Counted from the stretch's first letter, positions 1-7,796 are shown. The stretch is DNA of 10,290 bases from an uncultured bacterium (GCA_905214675.1 CAJMMS010000060.1:1-10290), one strand, 5' to 3'. A program made the numbers and translations. Notes: generated by a model not told the origin, from the sequence alone.

Positions 1-977
1 TTTCCATGAAGGTTTATGACTCCAAATCAGATTATAGAAGCAGAAGCCTTCTGATCACTGCTGTTGTAGCGCTGCTTGGCGGAGCAGCGACGTATTTTAT
101 CAGTGGACGGGCATTGAAACCACTCAGGGAATTTTCAGAGACAGTGGAAAAAGTCCAGGCACAGAACCTGAAAGATTATACAATCGAAGAGAATAAGATT
201 GCAGAGCTGGACAGACTTCGCATATCTTACAATAAAATGCTTATGCGGCTTTCAGAATCATTTGAGACGCAGCGTCAGTTTACGGGAAATGCAGCACATG
301 AGTTACGTACCCCACTGGCTTTGATCCAGGCACAACTGGATCTGTACCATACAACAGAACATCCAGAGAGTACAACAACGGCAGAAGAGACGATTCAGAT
401 GATAACGGAGCAGAATGAACGTCTTAGCAAGTTGGTCAGAACGCTTTTGGATATGAGCGAATTACAGACAGTAGCGCGAAATGACAGAATTGAGATCCAT
501 AGCCTGATCGAGGAAGTGCTGGCAGATTTAGAACCGCTGGCACAGGAAAAGAAAGTTGAACTGATACAGAAGTCACAGGGAGCAGGAGGAAAGGCAGATG
601 AAGAATTATTTTTGACAGGAAGTGATATTCTGATTTACAGAATGCTATATAATCTTGTGGAAAATGCGATTAAATATAATCGGAAAGATGGAACTGTTAC
701 GGTATCAGCAATAAAGGATAAGCACGAAGTTGTTCTGACGGTTTCGGATACAGGAAATGGAATTGATGAAGCATTCAGGGAGCAGATCTTTGAACCATTC
801 TTCCGGGTAGATAAGTCAAGAAGCCGGGAACTTGGAGGTGTGGGGCTTGGACTTGCGATGGTGCGGGAAGTTGTGCGGGTTCATGACGGGACGATTGAAG
901 TTTATACAAATAAACACAGCGGGACAACATTTGAAGTGAAAATGAGTACAGGGGCAGAAAAAGAGCATAACCCCTGA
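1..977 (+). CDS. Sensor histidine kinase, 5' end cut by the window edge
   Basis: Membrane sensor kinase of a two-component system; it should autophosphorylate on His and pass the phosphate to a response regulator. The visible part, numbered from the first ATG at 6 (323 residues), has a TM helix at about 15-33, a HAMP linker at about 34-86, and a HisKA dimerisation helix with the phospho-acceptor His98 in AAHELRTPL. The HATPase_c domain follows, with N box N216/N220, G1 box D248-TGNGI, F box EPFFRVDKS from 263, and G2 box GVGLGLA at about 278-284. All catalytic boxes are intact. The frame is open to the window edge, no ribosome-binding site is visible before the ATG at 6, and kinases of this layout usually have an extra N-terminal TM helix and an extracytoplasmic segment. 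The true start is therefore probably upstream, as is the partner regulator. The stimulus is unknown. The stop is TGA at 975-977. Confidence 0.93.
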   Translation, partial: SMKVYDSKSDYRSRSLLITAVVALLGGAATYFISGRALKPLREFSETVEKVQAQNLKDYTIEENKIAELDRLRISYNKMLMRLSESFETQRQFTGNAAHELRTPLALIQAQLDLYHTTEHPESTTTAEETIQMITEQNERLSKLVRTLLDMSELQTVARNDRIEIHSLIEEVLADLEPLAQEKKVELIQKSQGAGGKADEELFLTGSDILIYRMLYNLVENAIKYNRKDGTVTVSAIKDKHEVVLTVSDTGNGIDEAFREQIFEPFFRVDKSRSRELGGVGLGLAMVREVVRVHDGTIEVYTNKHSGTTFEVKMSTGAEKEHNP

Positions 978-1044
978 AGATCAACATAAAAATAAAAGAA
1001 GTACAGAAACATTATGAAAAGAAAGCAGACAAGAAGGAACTGAC

Positions 1045-1244
1045 ATGGAGAAATCAACCGTTTATTTTACTGATTTTCGCTGTCCGGTAGGGACCAGCCA
1101 ACTGGACAAGCTGAAAAAAATCTGTATTGCCACCACGACCATTTCAAAGATTCCAACCCGAATATCGAGTGGAAAGCAACGCTGGATCAGGCAGAGAAGA
1201 TTGGCCTTGGAACAAGAGAATACGAATTAAAGAGAATCAAATAA
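1045..1244 (+). pseudogene. Remnant of a DUF362-type 4Fe-4S protein (internal deletion and frameshift)
   Basis: The ATG at 1045 has a good site (AAGGAA at 1034-1039). Its first 26 or so codons read MEKSTVYFTDFRCPVGTSQL and on to LKKI, matching the start I recall for DUF362-containing ferredoxin-like proteins of Clostridia. In that frame the rest is low-complexity and basic, ending at TAA 1228-1230. Shifting frame at about 1122 gives LYCHHDHFKDSNPNIEW, then a stretch ending IGLGTREYELKRIK with TAA at 1242-1244, which resembles the C-terminus of the same family. The gene thus keeps both ends but has lost the middle (an intact member has several hundred residues), including the DUF362 core and both CxxCxxC cluster motifs. 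The join lies around 1111-1125 near an A7 run. The 61-residue frame at 1045-1230 is unlikely to be functional. Intact relatives probably serve as electron-transfer or maturation proteins, but their role is not well defined. The family assignment is from memory of the termini. Confidence 0.75.
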
Positions 1245-1256
1245 GGAACTTAACAT

Positions 1257-1295
1257 AAGCAACTGAGCCTGGAAGACTGGTCAGTTGCTTTTTTT
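1257..1295 (+). terminator. Rho-independent terminator after the DUF362 remnant
   Basis: A 10-bp perfect stem, AAGCAACTGA (1257-1266) with TCAGTTGCTT (1281-1290), encloses a 14-nt loop and continues into a run of T to 1295. It starts 12 nt after the C-terminal stop of the remnant, so it is probably that gene's original terminator. It would also stop transcripts arriving from the kinase side. Confidence 0.9.
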
Positions 1296-1372
1296 GGCGG
1301 AGTACATCATATTGCCGGGTGGCATATAAGAAAATATTAATACAGAATAAATATTTTGCAAAAAAATGATTT

Positions 1373-1418
1373 AAGCATTGTAATACTAACCGTTTGGCTA
1401 GTGTACAATGCTTTTTTT
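1373..1418 (+). terminator. Second rho-independent terminator, possibly bidirectional
   Basis: AAGCATTGTA (1373-1382) pairs with TACAATGCTT (1404-1413). The stem is extended by ACTA/TAGT (1385-1388 with 1399-1402) and CC/GG around a GTTT loop, and is followed by T to 1418. A run of A precedes the left arm (about 1360-1366), so the element could also act on transcripts coming from the right. It has no gene of its own immediately upstream and lies directly in front of the promoter for the giant surface gene, insulating it from upstream transcription. Confidence 0.82.
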
Positions 1419-1430
1419 ATTTTATATAAT
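1402..1430 (+). promoter_or_regulatory. Putative sigma-A promoter of the surface-protein operon
   Basis: A perfect -10 box TATAAT (1425-1430) is preceded, with an optimal 17-bp spacer, by TGTACA (1402-1407), a 4/6 match to TTGACA. Transcription would begin near 1436-1438, giving a leader of about 87 nt before the ATG at 1524. The -35 box lies within the right arm of the terminator at 1373-1418. Confidence 0.6.
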
Positions 1431-1438
1431 GGTTATAG

Positions 1439-1470
1439 AATTGCGAAAGTTATTTTTCAACGGAGCAATT
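1439..1470 (+). promoter_or_regulatory. Possible 5'-terminal hairpin of the surface-protein mRNA
   Basis: AATTGC (1439-1444) can pair with GCAATT (1465-1470). Inside it GAAA (1445-1448) pairs with TTTC (1455-1458), leaving a bulge at 1459-1464. It would sit within a few nucleotides of the predicted transcript start. Such 5'-terminal stems can protect mRNA from decay, but this one is AT-rich and only moderately stable. It matches no riboswitch class I recognise. Confidence 0.25.
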
Positions 1471-1523
1471 TGCAGGAATCAGTCAGGAATGAAAGATAAA
1501 AAAATGAAAACAGGAGGGAAGAT

Positions 1524-4500
1524 ATGAGAAAACGAATTGCAGCAGGATTACTTGCATTTGCACTTGCATTTACCGCAATGGATTTTGGTGGTCTGGTAAG
1601 TATTCAGGCAAATGCAGCAGGGCTGGTACAGGTTACTGAAGAGAACCAGAGTAATTTTCATTTAAACGGAGATTATGCCGGATATTATGCGATCGCAGAT
1701 AAAGAAGATCTGCAGGCATTTGCGGCAAAGGTCAATGCCGGGGAGAAAGACATCAATGCAGTGCTGACGGCAGACATTGATATGACAGGCGAAGACTGGA
1801 CACCGATCGGAGATACAAATGACGGTTATACAGGAACCTTTGACGGAAACGGACATAAGATCAGCAAGCTGGTCTGCGAGCGAACAGGAGATAAACAGGT
1901 ATCAGGTCTGTTTGCACTGCTGAAGGAGAATAGTGTTGTCAAAAATCTTGGCATGGAAGATGGCGTGTTCACATCGTCAACGAGTACGGCCGGAGCAGTT
2001 GCAGCAAAAAGCAGTCTTGGAAAGGTGATCAACTGCTGGAACAGCGGAAAAGTAACCGCGCATGATTATGCAGGCGGCATTGTAGGATACTCACAGGGCT
2101 GGATCGAATCATGCAAAAACAGCGGAGCGATAAAAGCAACGTGGGGCTACGGGCGCAGCGGAGGCATCGCCGGTGCGCAGGTCTGCGCCAGAAACAGTTC
2201 CCAGCAATATGTGAGAACTTATATCAAATATTGTTATAATACCGGAACAGCAGATGCATATTATGCCGGCGGTATTACAGGTTATCAGAGCTACCTGAAT
2301 CTAGAAGCCTGTGATATCATCTCCTGCTGGAGCGATGCAGCCATGACAGGAAGTATAACAGGTGGAATCGCAGGAAGTCTGGCTAATGGGGATACAATCC
2401 AGAACTGTGTTTTTAATACCGACCGCTTTAAGGGAGGGGTCTATAATAACAATAAAAATGGAACTGTCAAAGATTCAGAAGGGATGACAAGTGCAGAGTT
2501 TGCATCCGGAAAGGCAGCCTGGGTCTTAAATGGAAAGGATAATTCACTGGTTTCGCAGGCAAAGTGGTTTCAGAATCTTGAGGAAAACCCAGATGCTTAT
2601 CCGGTAATGGATGGCACACATGGAAAGGTTTATTATCTGGAGAAAAGCAATACTTACAGCAATCATCCGGGAAGTATAGCAAAAAATGAGATTTTGCTGG
2701 TATCCGGTACACAGATGGTGAAAACAAGCGACAATCTGTCTCAAACAAAGCCATTATCTCTGAAGAAGGACGAAGTTTTCAGTTGGAAAGGGGACGGACA
2801 GATAATAGTCGGCTATTATCTGGATGAAAAGGCACAGATACCGACCACAGCACAAAACAGCGGAGCGGTTGAAAAAGCTGGAGCACCGGCTCTGCCGGGG
2901 CAATATTATGTAAAAGTTACGGCTCTGGAAGTGAAAGATTTTTATCAGGAAACTTCAGAAATTTTTTCCTATCAGATCAACTTTGATGCCAGAATTCGGA
3001 TGCAAAGAATTGCGGACAGCGAGAGCATAGATTATGCATATACGGGAAATCCGCGGGAACTGTCATTGGAAAAAGGAAGAAAGATCACCTGGAGCTGCAG
3101 GGAAACACCGACATCCATAAAGACCACGTATTATAAAAGCAAGGATGGAGTGCTGACAAATGCAGAAAATGCCGGTGCACTTACCGAAGGCGGGGCACCG
3201 GCTGCTAAAGGCGATTACTATGTAAAAGCAGAACTGACATTCCGTGAAAAATACAAATCAGAATCGGATTATCTGTTATATAAAATTTCGAATGGGGAAA
3301 TTGAGGTAACCATGGATGGACATTCCGAACCATATGTTACTTTGGCAGAAGCATTTCGTGATACAGAGAGAAAAACAGCACAGATGAAGCTGTTGAAGAA
3401 TATTGAACTAAAAAGGGAAGTGGAGGTAAACAGCGGAAATCTGATCCTGGATCTGAACGGATATCGTCTGCAAAGTTTGAGAAAGATTTTGCTGAATCCG
3501 GATGTTTCTCTTAAAATCACTGACAGCAGTGAAACGCAGACGGGTGTATTTTCCGGCGAATTAAGAGTAGAAAGTAAGAATATAGAGTTTGCCGGTGGAA
3601 TTTATGAAAATCAGTCGGACAACTATGTTATGCATAACAGTGGGAAAATCAAGGTAAGCGGTGGAAAATTCGAGCGTATTTCAAAAGCATGGGCAGAGCT
3701 TGGAGAAGAACGTTGTCTGGTGGATAATGAGACAAATGAGAAGCAGCCATATGCCGAGGAAAGCGCTGCAAACGTGCATGTCGAGGTATGTAAGGAACAT
3801 GATTATGAACAGGATTTACAATACTGTACGTGGTGTCATAAGAAAAATCCGGATTTCAAGGGTTCTATCCGGATCACGGTAAATGGAGAAGATAGTTATG
3901 TAAATACACTGAAAGAAGCATTTGAATACGCAAATGGCAAAGAAGCAGAGATTACCTTTATGCAGTCAATGGAAAATACGGGAAGTCTTCCGACTCTGAA
4001 AAGTGGAAAAATCACTCTGGATTTAAATCAAAAATCTCTGACAGCGAAAAGTGTTGACCGGATCTACATAGACGGAGCAGAGGTTACGGTAAAAAACGGA
4101 ACCTTTGATATTGTAATAGCACAGAGGAGCGGGAAACTGAGAATAGAAAGCGGTGATTTCAGACAGATCGGCTATTGGGACAGTTATCAAAACAGTATAG
4201 AAATGACCGGCGGAAATTTTCAGAACATCGTATTATATTCAGGCAGTGCAGAAAATATGCTTCCGCAGGGTTATGCGTTCTACAGTACAGAAGCTGGACG
4301 CTTTCTGAGCAGAAAAGAAGTACTTACTCAGAGTGAGCTGAAAAATGTGGAGGTTCGAAATACAGGTATGAGCTGTGAGACACTTCCGCAGATTTCCGGA
4401 AATGTAGAACAGACTTTGCAGGAGTATACCTTAATTCCGGGCGTGATCAGGGCAGATACCGGAAACGGAGAAAGTACGCTGCTGGAAGGAACCTGGAGTT

Positions 4501-7500
4501 TTACGGAGAAAGAAAATCTGGAAGTGATACCGGAACTTGGAAAAAGATTGATATGCGATCTTGTTTTTACACCGAAAGATGGAAATTATCCTTATTATGT
4601 AGTAAAAGGTGTAGAAGTTCATGTTGAGAAAAAGACTCCGCAGCAGGCTGCAATTCATGAATCGGAAAGTTATATTTATATAAAAGGTTCTGATGATGTA
4701 TATGTGGATCTGCAGGCAAAACTCCCGGCGGATAAAAAGGGAGATAGTTATTCCTGTTCTGTAACAGGGGATGAGCAGATTTTTTATAATTATAGGGTTA
4801 CGCAGAGTGGACAGTTAACTTATCTAGTGAATGACTTTACAGACAGGAGCATGATCGGAAAAACGGCTGTGCTCCATGTAACGGTAGAAATGGAAAATTA
4901 TAAGGATGTTTCTTATGACTTGACGGTCACACTGACAGACCAGAAAAAGGTTGTCCTGAAAGAAGGCAGTGAGGTAAAAGTTTTACAGGATCAGAAGCTT
5001 ACTTACGGGGAACCATTATCCAAACTGAATCTGGAAGGGGAAGAACAGGCAGTTTTTGTTGAGCAGGGAACCGACACGCAGATTCAGGGAACGCTTGCGT
5101 GGAAAGATGCCACACAAAGACCGGATACATCCATGACAAGTGCAGAGTGGATCTTTACACCGGATGACGTGGTATATGCAAATGCAGAAGGCAGCACAGC
5201 GATTACCGTAGAGCCAAAAGAACTGAAAGTCTTAGCGGCAACGGCAGATGATAAAGTATATGACGGAACCGCGTATGTCAGCTTCAGTGATATTGTTCTT
5301 GAGGGCATTGAAGAAGGAGATGAAGTTTCGGCAGACATCGGAACGATCCGCGGGACTTTGAAAGATGTAAAAGCGGGAAATTATACTTCGGTAACTTTGC
5401 CAGAGCTGAGATTAACCGGAAAAGACAAAGAGAATTATATTCTTGTGCAGCCGACAGACGAAATTCCTCTGACAAAAGCGGTGAATGTGGCAAAAAGCAG
5501 TGGGCTTCAGATCGAAGAACAGAATAAAAGTTACTTCTATTTAAAGGATCAGGAAGAGCGGATCAGTCTCAGGGAAATCCTACCGGTGGACTGCGGGAAT
5601 GCACAGTATGCTGCACCGGAGATGACCGGAAACATGGAATATATCGCAGAACCGAGCATAGCAAATGATATATTGTCTTATACAGTGAAGCAGGGGGCAC
5701 TGGACAGGAAAGGAAAGATCCAGATCAAAGTTACGACTGAGAACTATGAGGACTTTGTGATCACCTTCAATCTGGAATGTAATGACCAGATACCGGTCAG
5801 ATTACAGGAAGGAACAGAAGTAACCCTGAAAAAAGATATGCTTACTTACGGTGATCTTTTGTCGGCACTGGAGTTTTCGGAAGCAGAATTTGTGGACGAA
5901 GAAGGAAATACAGTGGAAGGAACGCTTGCGTGGAAAGATGCCACACAAAGACCGGATACATCCATGACAAGTGCAGAGTGGATCTTTACACCGGATGACG
6001 TGGTATATGCAAATGCAGAAGGCAGCACAGCGATTACCGTAGAGCCAAAAGAACTGAAAGTCTTAGCGGCAACGGCAGATGATAAAGTATATGACGGAAC
6101 CGCGTATGTCAGCTTCAGTGATATTGTTCTTGAGGGCATTGAAGAAGGAGATGAAGTTTCGGCAGACATCGGAACGATCCGCGGGACTTTGAAAGATGTA
6201 AAAGCGGGAAATTATACTTCGGTAACTTTGCCAGAGCTGAGATTAACCGGAAAAGACAAAGAGAATTATATTCTTGTGCAGCCGACAGACGAAATTCCTC
6301 TGACAAAAGCGGTGAATGTGGCAAAAAGCAGTGGGCTTCAGATCGAAGAACAGAATAAAAGTTACTTCTATTTAAAGGATCAGGAAGAGCGGATCAGTCT
6401 CAGGGAAATCCTACCGGTGGACTGCGGGAATGCACAGTATGCTGCACCGGAGATGACCGGAAACATGGAATATATCGCAGAACCGAGCATAGCAAATGAT
6501 ATATTGTCTTATACAGTGAAGCAGGGGGCACTGGACAGGAAAGGAAAGATCCAGATCAAAGTTACGACTGAGAACTATGAGGACTTTGTGATCACCTTCA
6601 ATCTGGAATGTAATGACCAGATACCGGTCAGATTACAGGAAGGAACAGAAGTAACCCTGAAAAAAGATATGCTTACTTACGGTGATCTTTTGTCGGCACT
6701 GGAGTTTTCGGAAGCAGAATTTGTGGACGAAGAAGGAAATACAGTGGAAGGAACGCTTGCGTGGAAAGATGCCACACAAAGACCGGATACATCCGTGACA
6801 AGTGCAGAGTGGATCTTTACACCGGATGATGCGGTATATGCAAATGCAGAAGGCAGCACAGCGATCAAAGTAAATGCAAAAAAACTTACGGTAACAAAGG
6901 CGACCGCCAAAAATAGAAAATATGATGGCACAAATCAGGTTTCCATCACAGAAGTGCTGCTAAACGGTATGCTGGAAGGAGATGAAGTGAGCGTAGATCT
7001 GACGGATCTGTATGGAACGTTAAAAGATAAAAAAGCAGGCGAATATACTTCGGTAACATTACCGGAACTGACGCTTGCCGGAAAAGACAAAGCAAATTAC
7101 AGGCTGCTACAGCCAGTCACAGAAATCCCTCTGACAAAAGCAGTGACGATCGAGACACAGGATACAACGGAAACGCCGGATACAAAGGAAACACCGGATA
7201 CAACGGAAACGCCGGATACAAAGGAAACACCGGAGACACCACAAAAACCGTCAGATCCAGGCACAAAACCGGGAACTTCTGAGCCGATACAGAAGCCAGC
7301 AAAAACAGAATATCTGAAAAAAGGAAGAAAGTTCACCGGAGCGGACAATAACCAGTATAAAGTAACCTGTGCAGACGGAAAGACATTTACAGTGGTATAT
7401 CTGAAACCGAAAAAGGGTGTCAAAGGAACGGTAAACATACCGGACAGCATTACGGCAGGTCATGTTACTTATAAAGTTACAGAGATTGCAGCGAATGCAT

Positions 7501-7766
7501 TTAAAAAGAATAAAAAGATCAGAAAAGTAGTCATACCGTCCGGTATAGAGAAGATCGGTAAGCAGGCATTTTATGGCTGCAAGAACCTGAAAAATATCAC
7601 GTTCAAAACGACAAAGCTGACAAAGAAAAGAGTGGGAAGCAAGGCATTTTCCGGCATCCATGCGAAAGCAGCCATCAAAGTGCCGAAGAAAAAACTCTCT
7701 GCTTACAGGAAGATGCTCAAAGCACGCGGAGTCGCGAAAAAAGAAAACGTGCGGGCATCCAGGTGA
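1524..7766 (+). CDS. Giant secreted mosaic surface protein (GLUG-like, YDG and BspA-like LRR modules)
   Basis: This 2080-residue exported protein probably acts in adhesion or as a cell-envelope structural component; no catalytic motif is visible. The start is supported by AGGAGG at 1512-1517, 6 nt before the ATG. Layout: signal peptide 1-32 (MRKR, hydrophobic core, ANA/A cleavage); beta-helix with GLUG-like GGIVGYS/GGIAG turns, about 44-300; two diverged modules carrying GAPA..G.YYVK, about 393-488 and 490-590; two beta-strand modules with an LDLN core, about 595-725 and 785-910, separated by a Cys/His motif at 756-772. Ig-like and TYG-type modules follow from about 940. YDG domains have their YDG at 1246, 1523 and 1800, alternating with TYG segments (Y1161, Y1442, Y1719) and NYEDF modules. 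A DT(T/K)ETP stalk lies at 1880-1903, and a BspA-type LRR_5 end at about 1980-2080. No LPXTG, SLH or C-terminal TM segment is present. It heads a probable operon with the next two genes. Confidence 0.93.
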   Translation: MRKRIAAGLLAFALAFTAMDFGGLVSIQANAAGLVQVTEENQSNFHLNGDYAGYYAIADKEDLQAFAAKVNAGEKDINAVLTADIDMTGEDWTPIGDTNDGYTGTFDGNGHKISKLVCERTGDKQVSGLFALLKENSVVKNLGMEDGVFTSSTSTAGAVAAKSSLGKVINCWNSGKVTAHDYAGGIVGYSQGWIESCKNSGAIKATWGYGRSGGIAGAQVCARNSSQQYVRTYIKYCYNTGTADAYYAGGITGYQSYLNLEACDIISCWSDAAMTGSITGGIAGSLANGDTIQNCVFNTDRFKGGVYNNNKNGTVKDSEGMTSAEFASGKAAWVLNGKDNSLVSQAKWFQNLEENPDAYPVMDGTHGKVYYLEKSNTYSNHPGSIAKNEILLVSGTQMVKTSDNLSQTKPLSLKKDEVFSWKGDGQIIVGYYLDEKAQIPTTAQNSGAVEKAGAPALPGQYYVKVTALEVKDFYQETSEIFSYQINFDARIRMQRIADSESIDYAYTGNPRELSLEKGRKITWSCRETPTSIKTTYYKSKDGVLTNAENAGALTEGGAPAAKGDYYVKAELTFREKYKSESDYLLYKISNGEIEVTMDGHSEPYVTLAEAFRDTERKTAQMKLLKNIELKREVEVNSGNLILDLNGYRLQSLRKILLNPDVSLKITDSSETQTGVFSGELRVESKNIEFAGGIYENQSDNYVMHNSGKIKVSGGKFERISKAWAELGEERCLVDNETNEKQPYAEESAANVHVEVCKEHDYEQDLQYCTWCHKKNPDFKGSIRITVNGEDSYVNTLKEAFEYANGKEAEITFMQSMENTGSLPTLKSGKITLDLNQKSLTAKSVDRIYIDGAEVTVKNGTFDIVIAQRSGKLRIESGDFRQIGYWDSYQNSIEMTGGNFQNIVLYSGSAENMLPQGYAFYSTEAGRFLSRKEVLTQSELKNVEVRNTGMSCETLPQISGNVEQTLQEYTLIPGVIRADTGNGESTLLEGTWSFTEKENLEVIPELGKRLICDLVFTPKDGNYPYYVVKGVEVHVEKKTPQQAAIHESESYIYIKGSDDVYVDLQAKLPADKKGDSYSCSVTGDEQIFYNYRVTQSGQLTYLVNDFTDRSMIGKTAVLHVTVEMENYKDVSYDLTVTLTDQKKVVLKEGSEVKVLQDQKLTYGEPLSKLNLEGEEQAVFVEQGTDTQIQGTLAWKDATQRPDTSMTSAEWIFTPDDVVYANAEGSTAITVEPKELKVLAATADDKVYDGTAYVSFSDIVLEGIEEGDEVSADIGTIRGTLKDVKAGNYTSVTLPELRLTGKDKENYILVQPTDEIPLTKAVNVAKSSGLQIEEQNKSYFYLKDQEERISLREILPVDCGNAQYAAPEMTGNMEYIAEPSIANDILSYTVKQGALDRKGKIQIKVTTENYEDFVITFNLECNDQIPVRLQEGTEVTLKKDMLTYGDLLSALEFSEAEFVDEEGNTVEGTLAWKDATQRPDTSMTSAEWIFTPDDVVYANAEGSTAITVEPKELKVLAATADDKVYDGTAYVSFSDIVLEGIEEGDEVSADIGTIRGTLKDVKAGNYTSVTLPELRLTGKDKENYILVQPTDEIPLTKAVNVAKSSGLQIEEQNKSYFYLKDQEERISLREILPVDCGNAQYAAPEMTGNMEYIAEPSIANDILSYTVKQGALDRKGKIQIKVTTENYEDFVITFNLECNDQIPVRLQEGTEVTLKKDMLTYGDLLSALEFSEAEFVDEEGNTVEGTLAWKDATQRPDTSVTSAEWIFTPDDAVYANAEGSTAIKVNAKKLTVTKATAKNRKYDGTNQVSITEVLLNGMLEGDEVSVDLTDLYGTLKDKKAGEYTSVTLPELTLAGKDKANYRLLQPVTEIPLTKAVTIETQDTTETPDTKETPDTTETPDTKETPETPQKPSDPGTKPGTSEPIQKPAKTEYLKKGRKFTGADNNQYKVTCADGKTFTVVYLKPKKGVKGTVNIPDSITAGHVTYKVTEIAANAFKKNKKIRKVVIPSGIEKIGKQAFYGCKNLKNITFKTTKLTKKRVGSKAFSGIHAKAAIKVPKKKLSAYRKMLKARGVAKKENVRASR
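2700..3290 (+). repeat. Two diverged protein-level modules of about 95-100 residues
   Basis: Two adjacent segments of the surface protein share the pattern YY...A.N.GA....GAPA..G.YYVK. The first has Y431-Y432 and the GAPALPGQYYVKV stretch; the second has Y536-Y537 and GGAPAAKGDYYVKA. They resemble an Ig-like repeat common in large Clostridia surface proteins. The DNA has diverged well beyond the exact repeat downstream, so this is an old duplication. Confidence 0.6.
3312..4250 (+). repeat. Two diverged beta-strand-rich modules
   Basis: Each copy opens with a strand and YVTLAEAF (about residue 597 on) or YVNTLKEAF (about 786 on). Each then has LILDLNGYRL or ITLDLNQKSL, followed by strands ending in GGKFERI or GGNFQNI. 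The LDLN(G) core followed by short turns with GG(N/K)F is typical of bacterial parallel-beta-helix surface segments. The two copies are separated by the Cys/His motif coded at 3789-3839. Confidence 0.55.
5088..5918 (+). repeat. Perfect 831-bp tandem repeat, copy 1
   Basis: The unit of 277 codons starts at GGAACGCTTGCG and is, by line-by-line comparison, identical to 5919-6749. It codes for the second half of a TYG-type segment (LAWKDATQRPDTS), a YDG domain (K1244-VYDGT), an NYEDF-type module and the first half of the next TYG segment. The reading frame is preserved because 831 is a multiple of three. Sequence before 5088 differs from that before 5919, which fixes the left boundary. Confidence 0.95.
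5919..6749 (+). repeat. Perfect 831-bp tandem repeat, copy 2
   Basis: No difference from copy 1 was found, even at silent codon positions, so the duplication is either recent or kept uniform by gene conversion. It adds one complete YDG/NYEDF/TYG cycle (277 residues) to the surface protein. Confidence 0.95.
6750..6865 (+). repeat. Partial third copy (116 bp) of the tandem unit
   Basis: This segment matches the first 116 bp of copies 1 and 2 except at three bases: 6795 (Met to Val), 6830 (silent) and 6832 (Val to Ala). After 6865 the DNA diverges sharply, although the protein still carries a homologous but different YDG domain (Y1800). It marks the homology across which the duplication probably arose. 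Confidence 0.9.
7161..7232 (+). repeat. Two exact 36-bp repeats coding a Thr/Pro hexapeptide stalk
   Basis: 7161-7196 and 7197-7232 are identical and code for DTTETP-DTKETP twice (residues 1880-1903). They are followed by ETPQKP and a Pro/Lys/Gly-rich stretch. The sequence suggests a flexible, possibly cell-wall-spanning linker between the YDG array and the C-terminal LRR domain. Repeats this short are prone to slippage, so copy number may vary between strains. Confidence 0.9.
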
Positions 7767-7796
7767 AACCTGAAAAAGCATAAGATAAAAAGAATT

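Noticed and set aside
1331..1357. AAAATATT/AATATTTT inverted repeat
   Set aside because: The 8-bp stem is entirely A-T in an AT-rich spacer and is followed by A, not T. It is too weak to call a terminator or operator.
5846..6324. Identical minus-strand open frames recurring in both 831-bp units
   Set aside because: They recur only because the DNA is duplicated; the sense strand encodes YDG modules.
5088..6865. Repeats as a CRISPR array or mobile element
   Set aside because: The unit is 831 bp of continuous in-frame protein-coding sequence with no short repeat/spacer structure, inverted ends, target-site duplication or transposase.
7097..7450. Minus-strand frame with a striking Val/Ser/Gly repeat
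   Set aside because: It is simply the complement of the Thr/Pro hexapeptide repeat coded on the + strand.
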